DNA of 64,000 bases from Hyphomicrobiaceae bacterium (GTDB lineage Bacteria; Pseudomonadota; Alphaproteobacteria; Rhizobiales; Hyphomicrobiaceae), in NCBI GenBank assembly GCA_022844275.1, contig JALHMB010000004.1, positions 248,001-312,000 on the forward strand. Reading direction: 5' to 3'. This document shows, piece by piece, positions 51,744 through 60,613 of this stretch; within the stretch, counting starts at the first letter, position 1, and each line of letters starts with the position of its first letter. The translations under genes were made by a program, and so were the position numbers. The notes under the pieces were generated by a model. That model was not told the DNA's origin. It did not search any database and worked only from the letters and a program-made list of their open reading frames with translations.

Positions 51744-52084
51744 CAGGAGTGATCTCCATCCTCCTGCGCCTTGGAGGCGGCACCCAAACCTGAGGTGACC
51801 TCGTCAGTCAGCTTGCGAAGCCGCAGCACCAATGCAACGGCCAGTGCTGTCGCCGAGAAGGAGACTACGATGCCCGTGATGACCAGCGCCTGCGGTACGG
51901 GATCGGCGCCGAGCCCTGCGGCGGCGCCCCTGCGAGCGACGACGCCGAAGAACAGGAACACGCCGCTGCCGAGAAGATTGAAGGCGAGTATCTTCCGAAG
52001 TGGCTCGGGACGAACGATCAGGCCAAACAATCCGAGGCCCACCAGCGCGGCGCTACAGAGCCCGAACAGCGTCGCACTGTTCAT
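51743..52084 (-). CDS. mrpC-like: Mrp antiporter subunit C (NuoK-like)
   Basis: A 113-residue protein with three membrane helices: ATLFGLCSAALVGLGLFGLI, ILAFNLLGSGVFLFFGVVAR and a third with DPVPQALVITGIVVSFSATA, the MrpC/NuoK signature in which DPxPQALVLTxIVI is diagnostic. ATG 52084 overlaps the preceding gene's stop (ATGA). Homology and the overlap fix the start, though the frame stays open upstream. Confidence 0.9.
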   Translation of the reverse strand: MNSATLFGLCSAALVGLGLFGLIVRPEPLRKILAFNLLGSGVFLFFGVVARRGAAAGLGADPVPQALVITGIVVSFSATALAVALVLRLRKLTDEVTSGLGAASKAQEDGDHS

Positions 52085-53022
52085 GGCTGATGGTTCCGTT
52101 CGGGCGGACCCGCTGCCAATAGACCAAGTGTGGCGCCGATCGAGAGAGCCAACCCGATCTCGACGACAACGATCAGCGGTTTTGCGTAGCCCGCAGGATA
52201 CGCAAGAAAGCCGGCCGCCAGTGCGAAGCCTGCCAGTCCGACCATCAGGAAGAGTACCGGTCCGGCAACAAGCAGCCACCGCAGTCGAAGGCAGCTAATC
52301 GGGGGGGCACGCACGACACCCGCCATCATGACGAGGAGCCACATGACGGCCAGCACGGTGCCACCCTGGAATGCGCCGCCCGGATTGGAGGCCCCGGTCC
52401 AGGTCATGTAGATGGCGAACACGATCCCGAAAGGTGGCAGGACCTGGGCGAAGAAGACAAGAATGTCATTCGGCGGCGCGTAGGAGTCCAATGCTGGCAC
52501 ACCGCCCCACAAGCGATCCGGCGCCAGCGACCATACACCCAGAAGCGCGAGCAACAGGACGACCTTTTCGAGCAGAGTATCGAGCGCGCGAAAGGCAAAC
52601 AGAACACCTGCAACGGGATTACCGAGGCCAGTCTCGGGCAGATTGGCCATGGCCATGGGCGCGAGCGTCGGAGCGACATCGGCTGGCAAAAGAACGACAA
52701 CCGCGAGGCCCGACGTTATCGCCGCGCAAAGCACTCCGGACAGAAGACGAATTGGGAAGGAGGGAAGTGTTGACGTGACCTCGGTCTGGCGCAGGCGCGC
52801 CGCTGCGCTCAACAACAACATTCCCGTTATTCCGCTGCCGATCGCGGCCTCCGTCAGCGCGACGTCGACGGCCGACAGCCTGACCCAGGCAATCGCCATC
52901 AGCAGCCCGTAGACGACAAAGATAATGACAGCGACCATAGTACCCTGCGCCACCATCATCCAACCGCCGACGGCTATGAGTAGCATTGCAGTGCCGATGT
53001 CGAACGCGAAAGGTATGGTCAT
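52081..53022 (-). CDS. Mrp subunit: DUF4040 (MrpA C-terminal/MbhD) - MbhE - MrpB fusion
   Basis: A 313-residue membrane protein joining parts that are usually in MrpA and MrpB. Residues about 10-80 are the DUF4040/MbhD part (VYGLLMAIAWVRLSAVDVAL and TEAAIGSGITGMLLLSAAA). A middle MbhE-like region includes NPVAGVLFAFRALDTLLEKV. The last third is MrpB-like, with PPFGIVFAIYMTWTGASNPG and GAFQGGTVLAVMWLLVMMAG. So the cluster has the C-terminal half of MrpA but not its large NuoL-like half, as in archaeal Mbh complexes. Start 53022 has TGGAGCC 8 bases upstream. Confidence 0.85.
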   Translation of the reverse strand: MTIPFAFDIGTAMLLIAVGGWMMVAQGTMVAVIIFVVYGLLMAIAWVRLSAVDVALTEAAIGSGITGMLLLSAAARLRQTEVTSTLPSFPIRLLSGVLCAAITSGLAVVVLLPADVAPTLAPMAMANLPETGLGNPVAGVLFAFRALDTLLEKVVLLLALLGVWSLAPDRLWGGVPALDSYAPPNDILVFFAQVLPPFGIVFAIYMTWTGASNPGGAFQGGTVLAVMWLLVMMAGVVRAPPISCLRLRWLLVAGPVLFLMVGLAGFALAAGFLAYPAGYAKPLIVVVEIGLALSIGATLGLLAAGPPERNHQP

Positions 53023-53035
53023 GCGCGCGGCTCCA

Positions 53036-53311
53036 CTATCGGATCGCCCGCGCAATGAGCTGCGTGACGATCGCACCGGATATGAGAGCGAGCAGCCACA
53101 CGCTCACCAGCTTCAGCGCGCCGAGCAGCCCGCTGGCGTGTGGCAGCAAGCCCAGAACCACGAGACCAAGCCCAAGATTGTCCACCTTGGTGAGCGCGTG
53201 CAGGCGAGTCAGAACATCGGGAAAGCGCAGCAACCCGACCGTGCCCGCGATGAAGAATAACGTGCCTGCCGAGACTGCAAGAATGGTGAGTGTATCGAGA
53301 ATGGTGATCAT
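53036..53311 (-). CDS. mrpG-like: Mrp antiporter subunit G
   Basis: A 91-residue protein with three membrane helices. The MrpG signature GTVGLLRFPDVLTRLHALTK is at about residues 22-41, then DNLGLGLVVLGLL. ATG 53311 overlaps the MrpF stop by 4 bases. The subunit stabilises the Mrp complex; it has no known catalytic role. Confidence 0.92.
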   Translation of the reverse strand: MITILDTLTILAVSAGTLFFIAGTVGLLRFPDVLTRLHALTKVDNLGLGLVVLGLLPHASGLLGALKLVSVWLLALISGAIVTQLIARAIR

Positions 53312-53592
53312 TCATCGTCACCCTTCGTGACCTTCGGGACGTCACCGCGCGCACCGCCGACAAAGCCGACGGATGCGAAGGCGGCGAGCAGCGCCAACAT
53401 CAATGCGACATCGGCAATGGATGGCGTGGCGGTAGCTACGGAAAGCAGGAGCAGCACGGCCACGCCGCCCGTGCCGATGAGCTGCGCCGCCATCATGCAA
53501 TCAGCGGCTTCCCCGCTGTAGAAAATGCGGAACAGCCCAACCGCTATCGACGTCAGCACGAATCCTGCGGCCGCGAACAGGAAGCTAGCCAT
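53308..53592 (-). CDS. mrpF-like: Mrp antiporter subunit F
   Basis: A 94-residue protein with three membrane segments and the MrpF plan: FRIFYSGEAADCMMAAQLIG around the conserved Asp, then PSIADVALMLALLAAFASVG. The start at 53592 overlaps the end of the MrpE gene by 8 bases. Its C terminus is charged (DVPKVTKGDDE). Confidence 0.9.
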   Translation of the reverse strand: MASFLFAAAGFVLTSIAVGLFRIFYSGEAADCMMAAQLIGTGGVAVLLLLSVATATPSIADVALMLALLAAFASVGFVGGARGDVPKVTKGDDE

Positions 53593-54118
53593 GGCTCTCC
53601 ACTCTTCCGAGCGCCTGCAAGAACCGAGCTTCCTCTCCGGCGAGCTGCTGTGCCACGGGCCAGCTCACATCCAGGCAATGGATGATGAGATCGCCGTCCT
53701 TGTTGAATCCGGATGGAAGCAGGCCCGGTTGCAGGCTCGCCATGGTGCAGAACGCGCTTCTTGTCGTGCCCGCCGGCGATTCTGGCCGGTAGATCTTCAC
53801 GCCCGGGCGCAGTGGCAATCGAGGATCGAGAGCCCGCCATGCGGTGTCAAATCCGGCAACAATGGACTGGTGCAGAAATCGCATCAGCATCCGGACAAGC
53901 AGGATGGGGTGCAATTTCTGCCGTCCCGGGGGCAACAAAAGCAGGCTGGTCCAGGATGCAATCGCTGCTGCCAGTATCCCCGCGGGAATATCGGCGGCAC
54001 TGAGGCCGGTGAGGATCAGCCAAAACGCGAGAAAGCCCGCCGACCGAGCAAATGCGGAAGAGATCCTATGTGCAGGAGCATTGGCGGTATTATGCATGTC
54101 AGGCTCGTTCAAGGTCAT
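53585..54118 (-). CDS. mrpE-like: Mrp antiporter subunit E
   Basis: A 177-residue protein with an N-terminal pair of membrane segments (GFLAFWLILTGLSAADIPAG, then ASWTSLLLLP) and a cytoplasmic domain with RPGVKIYRPE and LQPGLLPSGFNKDGDLIIHC, as in MrpE/MnhE. The residue before it, LDVSWPV, is the end of the conserved region. ATG 54118 overlaps the RND pump stop by 4 bases, so translation of the antiporter is coupled to the pump. Starting at MHNTAN (54097) is possible. Confidence 0.87.
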   Translation of the reverse strand: MTLNEPDMHNTANAPAHRISSAFARSAGFLAFWLILTGLSAADIPAGILAAAIASWTSLLLLPPGRQKLHPILLVRMLMRFLHQSIVAGFDTAWRALDPRLPLRPGVKIYRPESPAGTTRSAFCTMASLQPGLLPSGFNKDGDLIIHCLDVSWPVAQQLAGEEARFLQALGRVESHG

Positions 54119-57100
54119 GTCGCGGCGATTGCTGGCTTGGAAGCAGCCGCCTCCCTCCAACCGAACCAAGTCACATACAGCGTGGGGAGAAAGATCAGCG
54201 TGAGAAGGGTTGCGACGAGCAAGCCTCCCATGATCGCAAGTGCCATCGGACCCCAGAACACCGTGGGCGCGATCGGGATCATGCCCAGAACCGTCGATAC
54301 CGCGGTCAACATGATGGGGCGGAAGCGGGCGCTGCTCGCATCGACTGTGGCTCGATAGATGTCCTTCCCTTGGGCTCTTTCTGAATCGATCTGCCCGATC
54401 AGGATGACGGCATTCTTCGTGATCATGCCGATGAGCGCGAGAATTCCAAGAATGGCGACGAAACCCAGGGGTTGGCGGAACAAGAGCAGGGCCGCGACGA
54501 CGCCGATGAGACCGAGCGGCGCAACACTGAGCACGATGACCAGGCGCTGGAAGGATCGCAGTTGCAACATGAGCACCGTCAGCATGATGAGGAGCATGGC
54601 CGGGACCACGGCGATCACGGAGGCCTGAGACTTTTGGCTCTCCTCCACCGTGCCGCCCGTTACGATGCTGTAAAACTGCGGGAGATCCTTGCGCAAAGCT
54701 TCGATCGTCGGCGCCAGTGCCGTGACGACCGTCTCCGGCAGCGTTCCTGGGGTGACATCCGCCTGAACGGTCAGCGTCGGCACCCGGTCGCGTCGCCAGA
54801 CCAGAGGATAGTCCTGCTTGTATTCGAATGTCGCGAACTGGCTGAGGGGAACAGTGCGTCCGCCCGGCAGCGGCACCTGCAGCGTGCGCAGGGTGGCGAG
54901 CGATACCCGTTGCTCGTCCGTCGCGCGTGCAACAACGTCGACGAGATATATATCGTCGCGCACCTGCGTGACGGAGGTGCCGGAGATGACGGTATTTAGG
55001 ACGCTCGCCAAGGCCTGGGAGCTCAATCCCAGCAGGCGAGCCTCGTCCTGATCGATGCGAATGCCGACCAGTCTCTCTGGTTCGATCCAGTCGAAGTTTA
55101 TGTGTGCCGCGAGCGGATTCGCGGCGACGACCTGCGCCAGCTTGAGTGCATATTCCCGAACTTGCGCGAGGTCGGGGCCGCTCACGCGATACTGCACAGG
55201 CCAGCCGACAGGCGGCCCGAGCTCCAGCGGATACACGCGGCTGTTGGTGTCGGGGAAATCCTTGGCGAGCACATTCTCGAGCTTTGCGCGCAGCCGCTCG
55301 CGCGCGGCAACGTCCTTCGCCACGATCACGGACTGCGCAAAGAAAGCATTCGGCAACTGCACATTGAGGGGCAGGTAAAAGCGAATGGCCCCCCTGCCGA
55401 CATAGGTGCTCCAACGCACAATATCCGGATCATCCTTGAGCACGGCATCGAAGCGCCGAGCCATGCTCTCGCTCGCATGGATGGAGGCATTCTGAGGGAG
55501 GGCGAGATCGACCATGATCTCAGGGCGATCAGACGAAGGAAAGAACTGCCGCGGAACCAGGGGAAGTGCCAGGAACGACGCAACGAACAAAGCCAGCGTC
55601 AGCGGGATGGTCACCCACTTGCCGCGTATGGCCAGATCAAGGAAGCGTTGATAGCTCTGCAGCACCCGGCTGGGCTTCGCGGGCTCGCTTGTGTCTGGTG
55701 CCTTGAGGAGAGCCACTCCCAAGAGCGGCGCGAACAGGACGGCAACGAACCAGGAAACAACGAGAGCGATGCCGACGACTGCGAAGAGCGAGAAGGTGTA
55801 TTCGCCGGCTGAGCTCGCCGCAAAGCCAACCGGAACGAAACCGGCAATCGTAACGAGCGTGCCGGACAGCATGGCGAAAGCATAGGTGCGGAAAGCAAAA
55901 GTCCCCGCCTGTACCTTGTCGTCACCAAGTGCGAGCCGGCTGAGCATCGCATCGGTGGTCGTCATCGCGTCGTCGACAAGCAGGGCCAGCGCGATGATCA
56001 ACGCGCCCAGGGATATGCGCTGCATGTCGATACTGACCATCTGCATGACCGAGAACACGATGGCGAGCGTTAGCGGTATGGCGAGCGCGATCACCAGTCC
56101 CGGGCGCACACCGAGACTGATGAAGCTCACTACCAGAATGATCGCGACCGCCTGCCACAGCGACGCCATGAATTCGGCGATGGCGCTCTTCACCGTCACT
56201 GCCTGATCCGCCACCTGCTTCGGCTTGATGCCGATCGGCAGATCCGCTGTGATCTCGCTTATGGTCCGATCGATGTTCCGGCCCAATGCAAGAATATCTC
56301 CCCCGTCGCGCATGGCGATGGCGAGGCCGATAGCCGGTTCCCCATCGACGCGGAACAGAGGCTGTGGCGGATCGGCGAACCCGCGTCGAATCTGAGCGAT
56401 GTCGCTGAGGCGGAGCATGCGGCCACCCGCGACGAAATTGGTGCTCGCCACGTCCTGCTCGGATCGAAAGGCACCGGAGACGCGAAGTGCGAGTGTTTCG
56501 TATCCGGTCTGGATCGTGCCGGCGGGTTGCACGATGTTCTGCGCCTGGAGCGCCGCGATCAAGGCCGAGCGGTCGACACCAAGACCTGCAAGCTCCTTGA
56601 TGGAGAACTCGACGAAGATCCTCTCGTCCTGTGCGCCGAGGATCTCGATCTTGGAGACATCCGGCACATTCAGCAGCTTTGACCGGATATCTTCGACGTA
56701 GTCGCGCAGTTCGCGATGTGTAAAGCCGTCGGCCGTGAAGCCATAGATGATCCCGAACGTATCGCCGAATTCGTCATTGAAGCCCGGTCCGACGATGCCC
56801 GCCGGAAGCGTGTGACGGATATCTCCGATGCTCTTGCGTACGTGATACCAGATGTCGGGAACTTCCTTGGCCGTCGTATTGCCTAGCAGGTTGACGAAGA
56901 TGGTCGTCCTGCCGGCACTCGTGAAGCTGCGCAGGAAATCGAGCTTGGGCGTCTCCTGCAACTTGCGCTCGAGGCGCTCAGTGACCTGCTTCAGCGTGTC
57001 GTCGACGCTCGCTCCGGGCCATGCGGCCTGTACGACCATCGTCTTGATGATGAAGGATGGGTCTTCACTGCGTCCAAGGCGGAAGTAGGAAGCGATCCCG

Positions 57101-57180
57101 GCGATCACCATCACGATCATGAAGTACACGATGACCGAGCGGTTCCTGAGCGCCCACGCCGACAGATTGAAATCGCTCAT
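54115..57180 (-). CDS. RND efflux pump permease (HAE1-type)
   Basis: A 1021-residue inner-membrane pump with the AcrB architecture: twelve membrane segments and two large periplasmic loops. The proton-relay residues are all present: the Asp pair D403/D404 in ALALLVDDAMTTTDAML (TM4), Lys in IGMITKNAVILIGQID (TM10) and Arg in RFRPIMLTAVSTVLGMIPI (TM11). The porter-domain sequence resembles the small-molecule HAE1 group that often works with a MexH-like adaptor. It overlaps both the adaptor gene (4 bases) and MrpE (4 bases). No TolC-type outer-membrane gene is in the window, so it presumably uses one encoded elsewhere. Substrate unknown. Confidence 0.93.
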   Translation of the reverse strand: MSDFNLSAWALRNRSVIVYFMIVMVIAGIASYFRLGRSEDPSFIIKTMVVQAAWPGASVDDTLKQVTERLERKLQETPKLDFLRSFTSAGRTTIFVNLLGNTTAKEVPDIWYHVRKSIGDIRHTLPAGIVGPGFNDEFGDTFGIIYGFTADGFTHRELRDYVEDIRSKLLNVPDVSKIEILGAQDERIFVEFSIKELAGLGVDRSALIAALQAQNIVQPAGTIQTGYETLALRVSGAFRSEQDVASTNFVAGGRMLRLSDIAQIRRGFADPPQPLFRVDGEPAIGLAIAMRDGGDILALGRNIDRTISEITADLPIGIKPKQVADQAVTVKSAIAEFMASLWQAVAIILVVSFISLGVRPGLVIALAIPLTLAIVFSVMQMVSIDMQRISLGALIIALALLVDDAMTTTDAMLSRLALGDDKVQAGTFAFRTYAFAMLSGTLVTIAGFVPVGFAASSAGEYTFSLFAVVGIALVVSWFVAVLFAPLLGVALLKAPDTSEPAKPSRVLQSYQRFLDLAIRGKWVTIPLTLALFVASFLALPLVPRQFFPSSDRPEIMVDLALPQNASIHASESMARRFDAVLKDDPDIVRWSTYVGRGAIRFYLPLNVQLPNAFFAQSVIVAKDVAARERLRAKLENVLAKDFPDTNSRVYPLELGPPVGWPVQYRVSGPDLAQVREYALKLAQVVAANPLAAHINFDWIEPERLVGIRIDQDEARLLGLSSQALASVLNTVISGTSVTQVRDDIYLVDVVARATDEQRVSLATLRTLQVPLPGGRTVPLSQFATFEYKQDYPLVWRRDRVPTLTVQADVTPGTLPETVVTALAPTIEALRKDLPQFYSIVTGGTVEESQKSQASVIAVVPAMLLIMLTVLMLQLRSFQRLVIVLSVAPLGLIGVVAALLLFRQPLGFVAILGILALIGMITKNAVILIGQIDSERAQGKDIYRATVDASSARFRPIMLTAVSTVLGMIPIAPTVFWGPMALAIMGGLLVATLLTLIFLPTLYVTWFGWREAAASKPAIAAT

Positions 57181-58295
57181 GGTGTCGATCCGAGCAGTCG
57201 GACCGTTTGCCCCGGATGCAGTGCCTGCACGCCTGCGGTAACGATGATCTCACCGGCACTGAGCCCGCCGGATACAGCGACGACGGCCTGATCGAATCTC
57301 TGTACCTCGACGTTTCTGAGCGATACGGCACGGCTCGTCGGATCGACGATCCAGACGGCGGCTTGACGATTGAATTTCGTCAACGCGGTCGCTGGAAGCT
57401 CGAAAGTGGCGAGGGCGTCCTGCTCTATGCGTCCGACAACGGTGGCGCCGAGCCGCATGGCCGCAGGAGGATCCGTCAGACCGACCTTGACCTCGAACGT
57501 GCGGGTCACCGGGTCGGCTTGGGGCGCGATCTCGCGGACGCGCCCGCGCGCCGTCACCGATGGGGCGTCGGCAAGGCTTATGCTGACTTCGGGATTGCTT
57601 GGTACCGAGCGGATCAATTGAGCTGGCACGTCGAAAACAGCGTCGCGTCCATCCTGGCGCGCCAGCTTGACGATCATCTGTCCTGCTTGTGCGATCTCGC
57701 CTGAAGCAGGCCCCAAGGCCGTCAAGACACCCGGAGCATCCGCTCTGAGCTCCGTGAAGCTCACCAAGTCCTGAGCGATTTTCAGTTGCGCTTCGGCGGC
57801 ATCCAATTGCGACTGTGTGGTCTGCAATGCCTGTGCAGCATCGTCGTGGTTCGCCCGTGTCGTCCAACCCTGCTTGAGGAGCGTGTCCTGGCGCTCGAAG
57901 TGGTTGCGCGCCTGCGTCAACTGCCCACGTGCGGCCGCGAGATTGGCTTGTGCCGCCCGCAAAGCGTTCAGCTCGTTCTGCGGCTCGAGGCGCGCGACCA
58001 GTTGTCCGGTCTTGACCCGGTCACCGAGATTGACGTCCCTCTCGAGCACCCGTCCTGAGATGCGGAATGCCAGGGATACTTCATCGTCAGATTCAATGCG
58101 GCCGGTGAGCGTGATCGGCGCGACTGCAACTCGCTTCTCGGCCACGACGGTGCGTACTGGCCTGGCGTGAGATTGCGTCGTCTCTGCTTCCGGCTGACAT
58201 GCCGCGAGGATCGCCGGGAGTATCAGTGCGAGCGCCGTCTGCTGCCAGCTGCTTACCCAGGAGAGCGATACCGATGGGATCAAGCTGCGCTCCAT
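57177..58295 (-). CDS. RND efflux periplasmic adaptor, lipoprotein
   Basis: A 372-residue membrane-fusion protein. A lipoprotein signal ends in ALILPAILAAC, so the mature Cys is lipidated and anchored in the inner membrane. A beta-barrel/lipoyl core (ISGRVLERDVNLGDRVKTGQ and LRADAPGVLTALGPASGEI) flanks a helical hairpin (residues about 110-170, AQANLAAARGQLTQARNHFE). It links the RND pump to an outer-membrane channel. I chose ATG 58295, which has CGGAG 10 bases upstream; a GTG at 58316 is possible. The stop overlaps the pump start by 4 bases. It is the first gene of the efflux/antiporter operon. Confidence 0.9.
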   Translation of the reverse strand: MERSLIPSVSLSWVSSWQQTALALILPAILAACQPEAETTQSHARPVRTVVAEKRVAVAPITLTGRIESDDEVSLAFRISGRVLERDVNLGDRVKTGQLVARLEPQNELNALRAAQANLAAARGQLTQARNHFERQDTLLKQGWTTRANHDDAAQALQTTQSQLDAAEAQLKIAQDLVSFTELRADAPGVLTALGPASGEIAQAGQMIVKLARQDGRDAVFDVPAQLIRSVPSNPEVSISLADAPSVTARGRVREIAPQADPVTRTFEVKVGLTDPPAAMRLGATVVGRIEQDALATFELPATALTKFNRQAAVWIVDPTSRAVSLRNVEVQRFDQAVVAVSGGLSAGEIIVTAGVQALHPGQTVRLLGSTP

Positions 58296-58548
58296 GGGCG
58301 GCGAACTCCGGATCACGGTGCAGGAACGGCAAGTGCGGGACTTCCTGTAGTTCTGAAGTCAGGCCGAGACTGCTGCCGGATACGTAGTTTGCCCATCAGG
58401 TCAAACCCTGGAACGCCAGATAGAGCACACTAGGAAACTAACGCTCTCGTTTTGCGCAGCGCGATGTTGGAAGCAGACGTGCCCGGTGACTTGCGCCTCG
58501 AGCGCATGCCCAGCAGAGTGACGTCAATCTCGGGGAGTGGCGCGCTAT

Positions 58549-58833
58549 TTACCAACGCCAGTCGCACACACGGCGCCCTCGGTGCCACCAGCAGACCCTT
58601 CTACGGCGTCTGCGCCTGCGGCGTGGGTCGATAATAACGACCTGAGCCTTCTCAACGAGCTGTTCGCGCTCTTGCGGGATATCGGGGGGAGGAGGAAGCG
58701 GCGCGGCGTGCGCTTCCCGTACGAAAATGTTCGGTAGCATCGTAGACGCGGTTGCAGCGCCCAAACTCAGTATCAACATCTTGCGACGATCAATGCGTGT
58801 CACTTGGCTCTCTCCCGAGGCGGCAACATCCAT
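58549..58833 (-). CDS. small exported Arg-rich protein
   Basis: A 94-residue protein with a signal-like N terminus (RRKMLILSLGAATASTMLPN, with a Tat-like Arg pair, cleaved near AHA), a short Pro-rich stretch (APLPPPPDIPQ) and a C terminus with nine consecutive Arg. The last residues, VCWWHRGRRVCDWRW, contain two Cys and four Trp. Similar small Arg/Trp-rich exported proteins occur in Hyphomicrobiales; their role is not known to me. It lies between the DHA2 transporter and the adaptor gene on the same strand, with gaps of 100 and 253 bases. Confidence 0.6.
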   Translation of the reverse strand: MDVAASGESQVTRIDRRKMLILSLGAATASTMLPNIFVREAHAAPLPPPPDIPQEREQLVEKAQVVIIDPRRRRRRRRRVCWWHRGRRVCDWRW

Positions 58834-58933
58834 CCCCTTGCGTCGAGCTTAGTGAGCCGACGAAGAACGTGTACATGCGAGAAAACCCCGAAACTGTCGG
58901 GTAAGTTGCCCGACGGCGGGTATGCTTGAATAG

Positions 58934-60556
58934 TCAACGAGACGGTATTTCTCCGGGTCGATAGTTGGGCAATCGTCTGGCTGGAATGATTGTCACGAAT
59001 GACAGGCACGCCAGGATGAGGAGGCCGATCTTGAGGGCTCCCAGTCTTGCCTCCGTATTGACGCGGACGGCCTCTGCCACCTGTTCTGGAGTCGCGTTCG
59101 TGCCTGCAAGTATGCTTCCGAGGCGGTCGTTGCTGACGAATGTTATGCTGTCGAGATTGACCTGCGACTGAAGCTCTGCGGACAAGGTCGGGCTCCCAGC
59201 GATCCTGCTGAGCACAGCCGCGCTGAGCAGACCGACGAGCAGCGCTCCAGCGACTGCCGTTCCGACGGCAGCGGCGAGGTTCTGCGTGGTGCCACGCAGC
59301 GATCCGACATCTCCTGCAAGCTCCTTGGGTGACGCTGTCACTAACACATTGAATAGCAGCGTCACCAAAGAGCCTTGTCCTATGCCGAACAGAACCAGGC
59401 CGAGCAGTACGGGGAATTCGCTCCAGTCGTTACGCACGACAAAGGCGAGCCAAACCAGTGCCGCCGTACAGAGCGCGAAGCCGAACCGGCCGATCTGTCG
59501 GGGCGTAAAGCGATCGTAAAAGCGGACGATCAGCATAGCGGTGAAGAATACAGTCAGGTTGAAAGGCATCATCGCAATGGCGGTTGCGAGGGGCGAACGA
59601 CCCTGCACGATCTGAATGTAAAGGGGCACGGAGAAGTTCAGCGCGGCTTCGAGCGCGACCACCGAGAACAGCGCATAGACCGCTGCGCGCTCCTCGGGCG
59701 AATCGATGACCTCAAGAGCGAGAAGTGGCGTCTTTCCGGCTGGCTGGCGTCGATGGGTCCATGCAAGAAAGATCTGCCCGAGCACGATACCTGTGACGAT
59801 CATGATCGGTGCGGGCGACAGGCCCAAGATACTGAAGGGTGCTGCCGCGCTCGCCAGTGCCAAACCCCAGCCGTTCAGGTTGTTGAAGCCGAAGCTGATG
59901 AGAATGATGGCTGTTGCCGCCAGGCAGACTCCGATCACGTCGATTCCGACTTCGGGTCGGCCGGGGACTGACTTAAGGCGGAAGCTCAGAACGAAGACTA
60001 TGGCCGAAGCGGCAACCAGGATGCCAAAGGCCGGGCGCCAGCCGATAAATGTCCCGAATACGCCGCCGACCACGAAAGCCAGAACCCCGGCCGCAGCGCG
60101 CGCTGAACCGAGGGCGCCGACCGCCGTGGCCTGCTGCCGGCCGCTGTAGTTCTCGGCAATAAGTGCGACGAGCGAGGGCACGATGACGGAAGCCGAAACG
60201 CCGCATAGTGCCTGGGCCGAGATCATGACGGTCGCAGTGGGGCTGAGGGTCATCAATATCTGCGAGATGCAGAAGAGCACGACGGCCGCCCGGAACACAC
60301 GCGCTGCGCCGTATCGCTGCGCGAGCTTGGCGCCGAGCATGACGAACCCCGCGACCAGCATCGAATAAGCAACGATGCCGGTTGCCACGGTCGTCGGTGA
60401 CACGTTGAAGCTCTCGACCATGCCACTCAGCGCCACCGGCAAGGAGGCGACGTTGAAGGACATGATCATCTGGCCGAGCGCAATGGCGATCATCGGCACC
60501 CAAGACGCTTGGGCTTCGTCGCGGGCATCTTGGGCTACATAGGTTTCAACAGCCAT
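58934..60556 (-). CDS. MFS transporter, DHA2 (14-segment) drug-efflux type
   Basis: A 540-residue membrane protein with about fourteen segments. Recognisable motifs are KLAQRYGAARVFRAAVVLFC (loop after TM2), the SAQALCGVSASVIVPSLVAL stretch of TM4 and ALGSARAAAGVLAFVVGGVF (TM5 motif C-like region). The C-terminal tail has LSFVTIIPARRLPNYRPGEI. ATG 60556 has TTGGAG 7 bases upstream; starts at 60562 or 60577 are less likely. It lies 57 bases after the glutaminase gene on the same strand, probably one transcript. Substrate unknown. Confidence 0.87.
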   Translation of the reverse strand: MAVETYVAQDARDEAQASWVPMIAIALGQMIMSFNVASLPVALSGMVESFNVSPTTVATGIVAYSMLVAGFVMLGAKLAQRYGAARVFRAAVVLFCISQILMTLSPTATVMISAQALCGVSASVIVPSLVALIAENYSGRQQATAVGALGSARAAAGVLAFVVGGVFGTFIGWRPAFGILVAASAIVFVLSFRLKSVPGRPEVGIDVIGVCLAATAIILISFGFNNLNGWGLALASAAAPFSILGLSPAPIMIVTGIVLGQIFLAWTHRRQPAGKTPLLALEVIDSPEERAAVYALFSVVALEAALNFSVPLYIQIVQGRSPLATAIAMMPFNLTVFFTAMLIVRFYDRFTPRQIGRFGFALCTAALVWLAFVVRNDWSEFPVLLGLVLFGIGQGSLVTLLFNVLVTASPKELAGDVGSLRGTTQNLAAAVGTAVAGALLVGLLSAAVLSRIAGSPTLSAELQSQVNLDSITFVSNDRLGSILAGTNATPEQVAEAVRVNTEARLGALKIGLLILACLSFVTIIPARRLPNYRPGEIPSR

Positions 60557-60613
60557 TGTCATCTCCAAGAGCTGCACGGCACTTGTGATCGCGGTCGAGG
60601 CGCGGCTTGCGCC

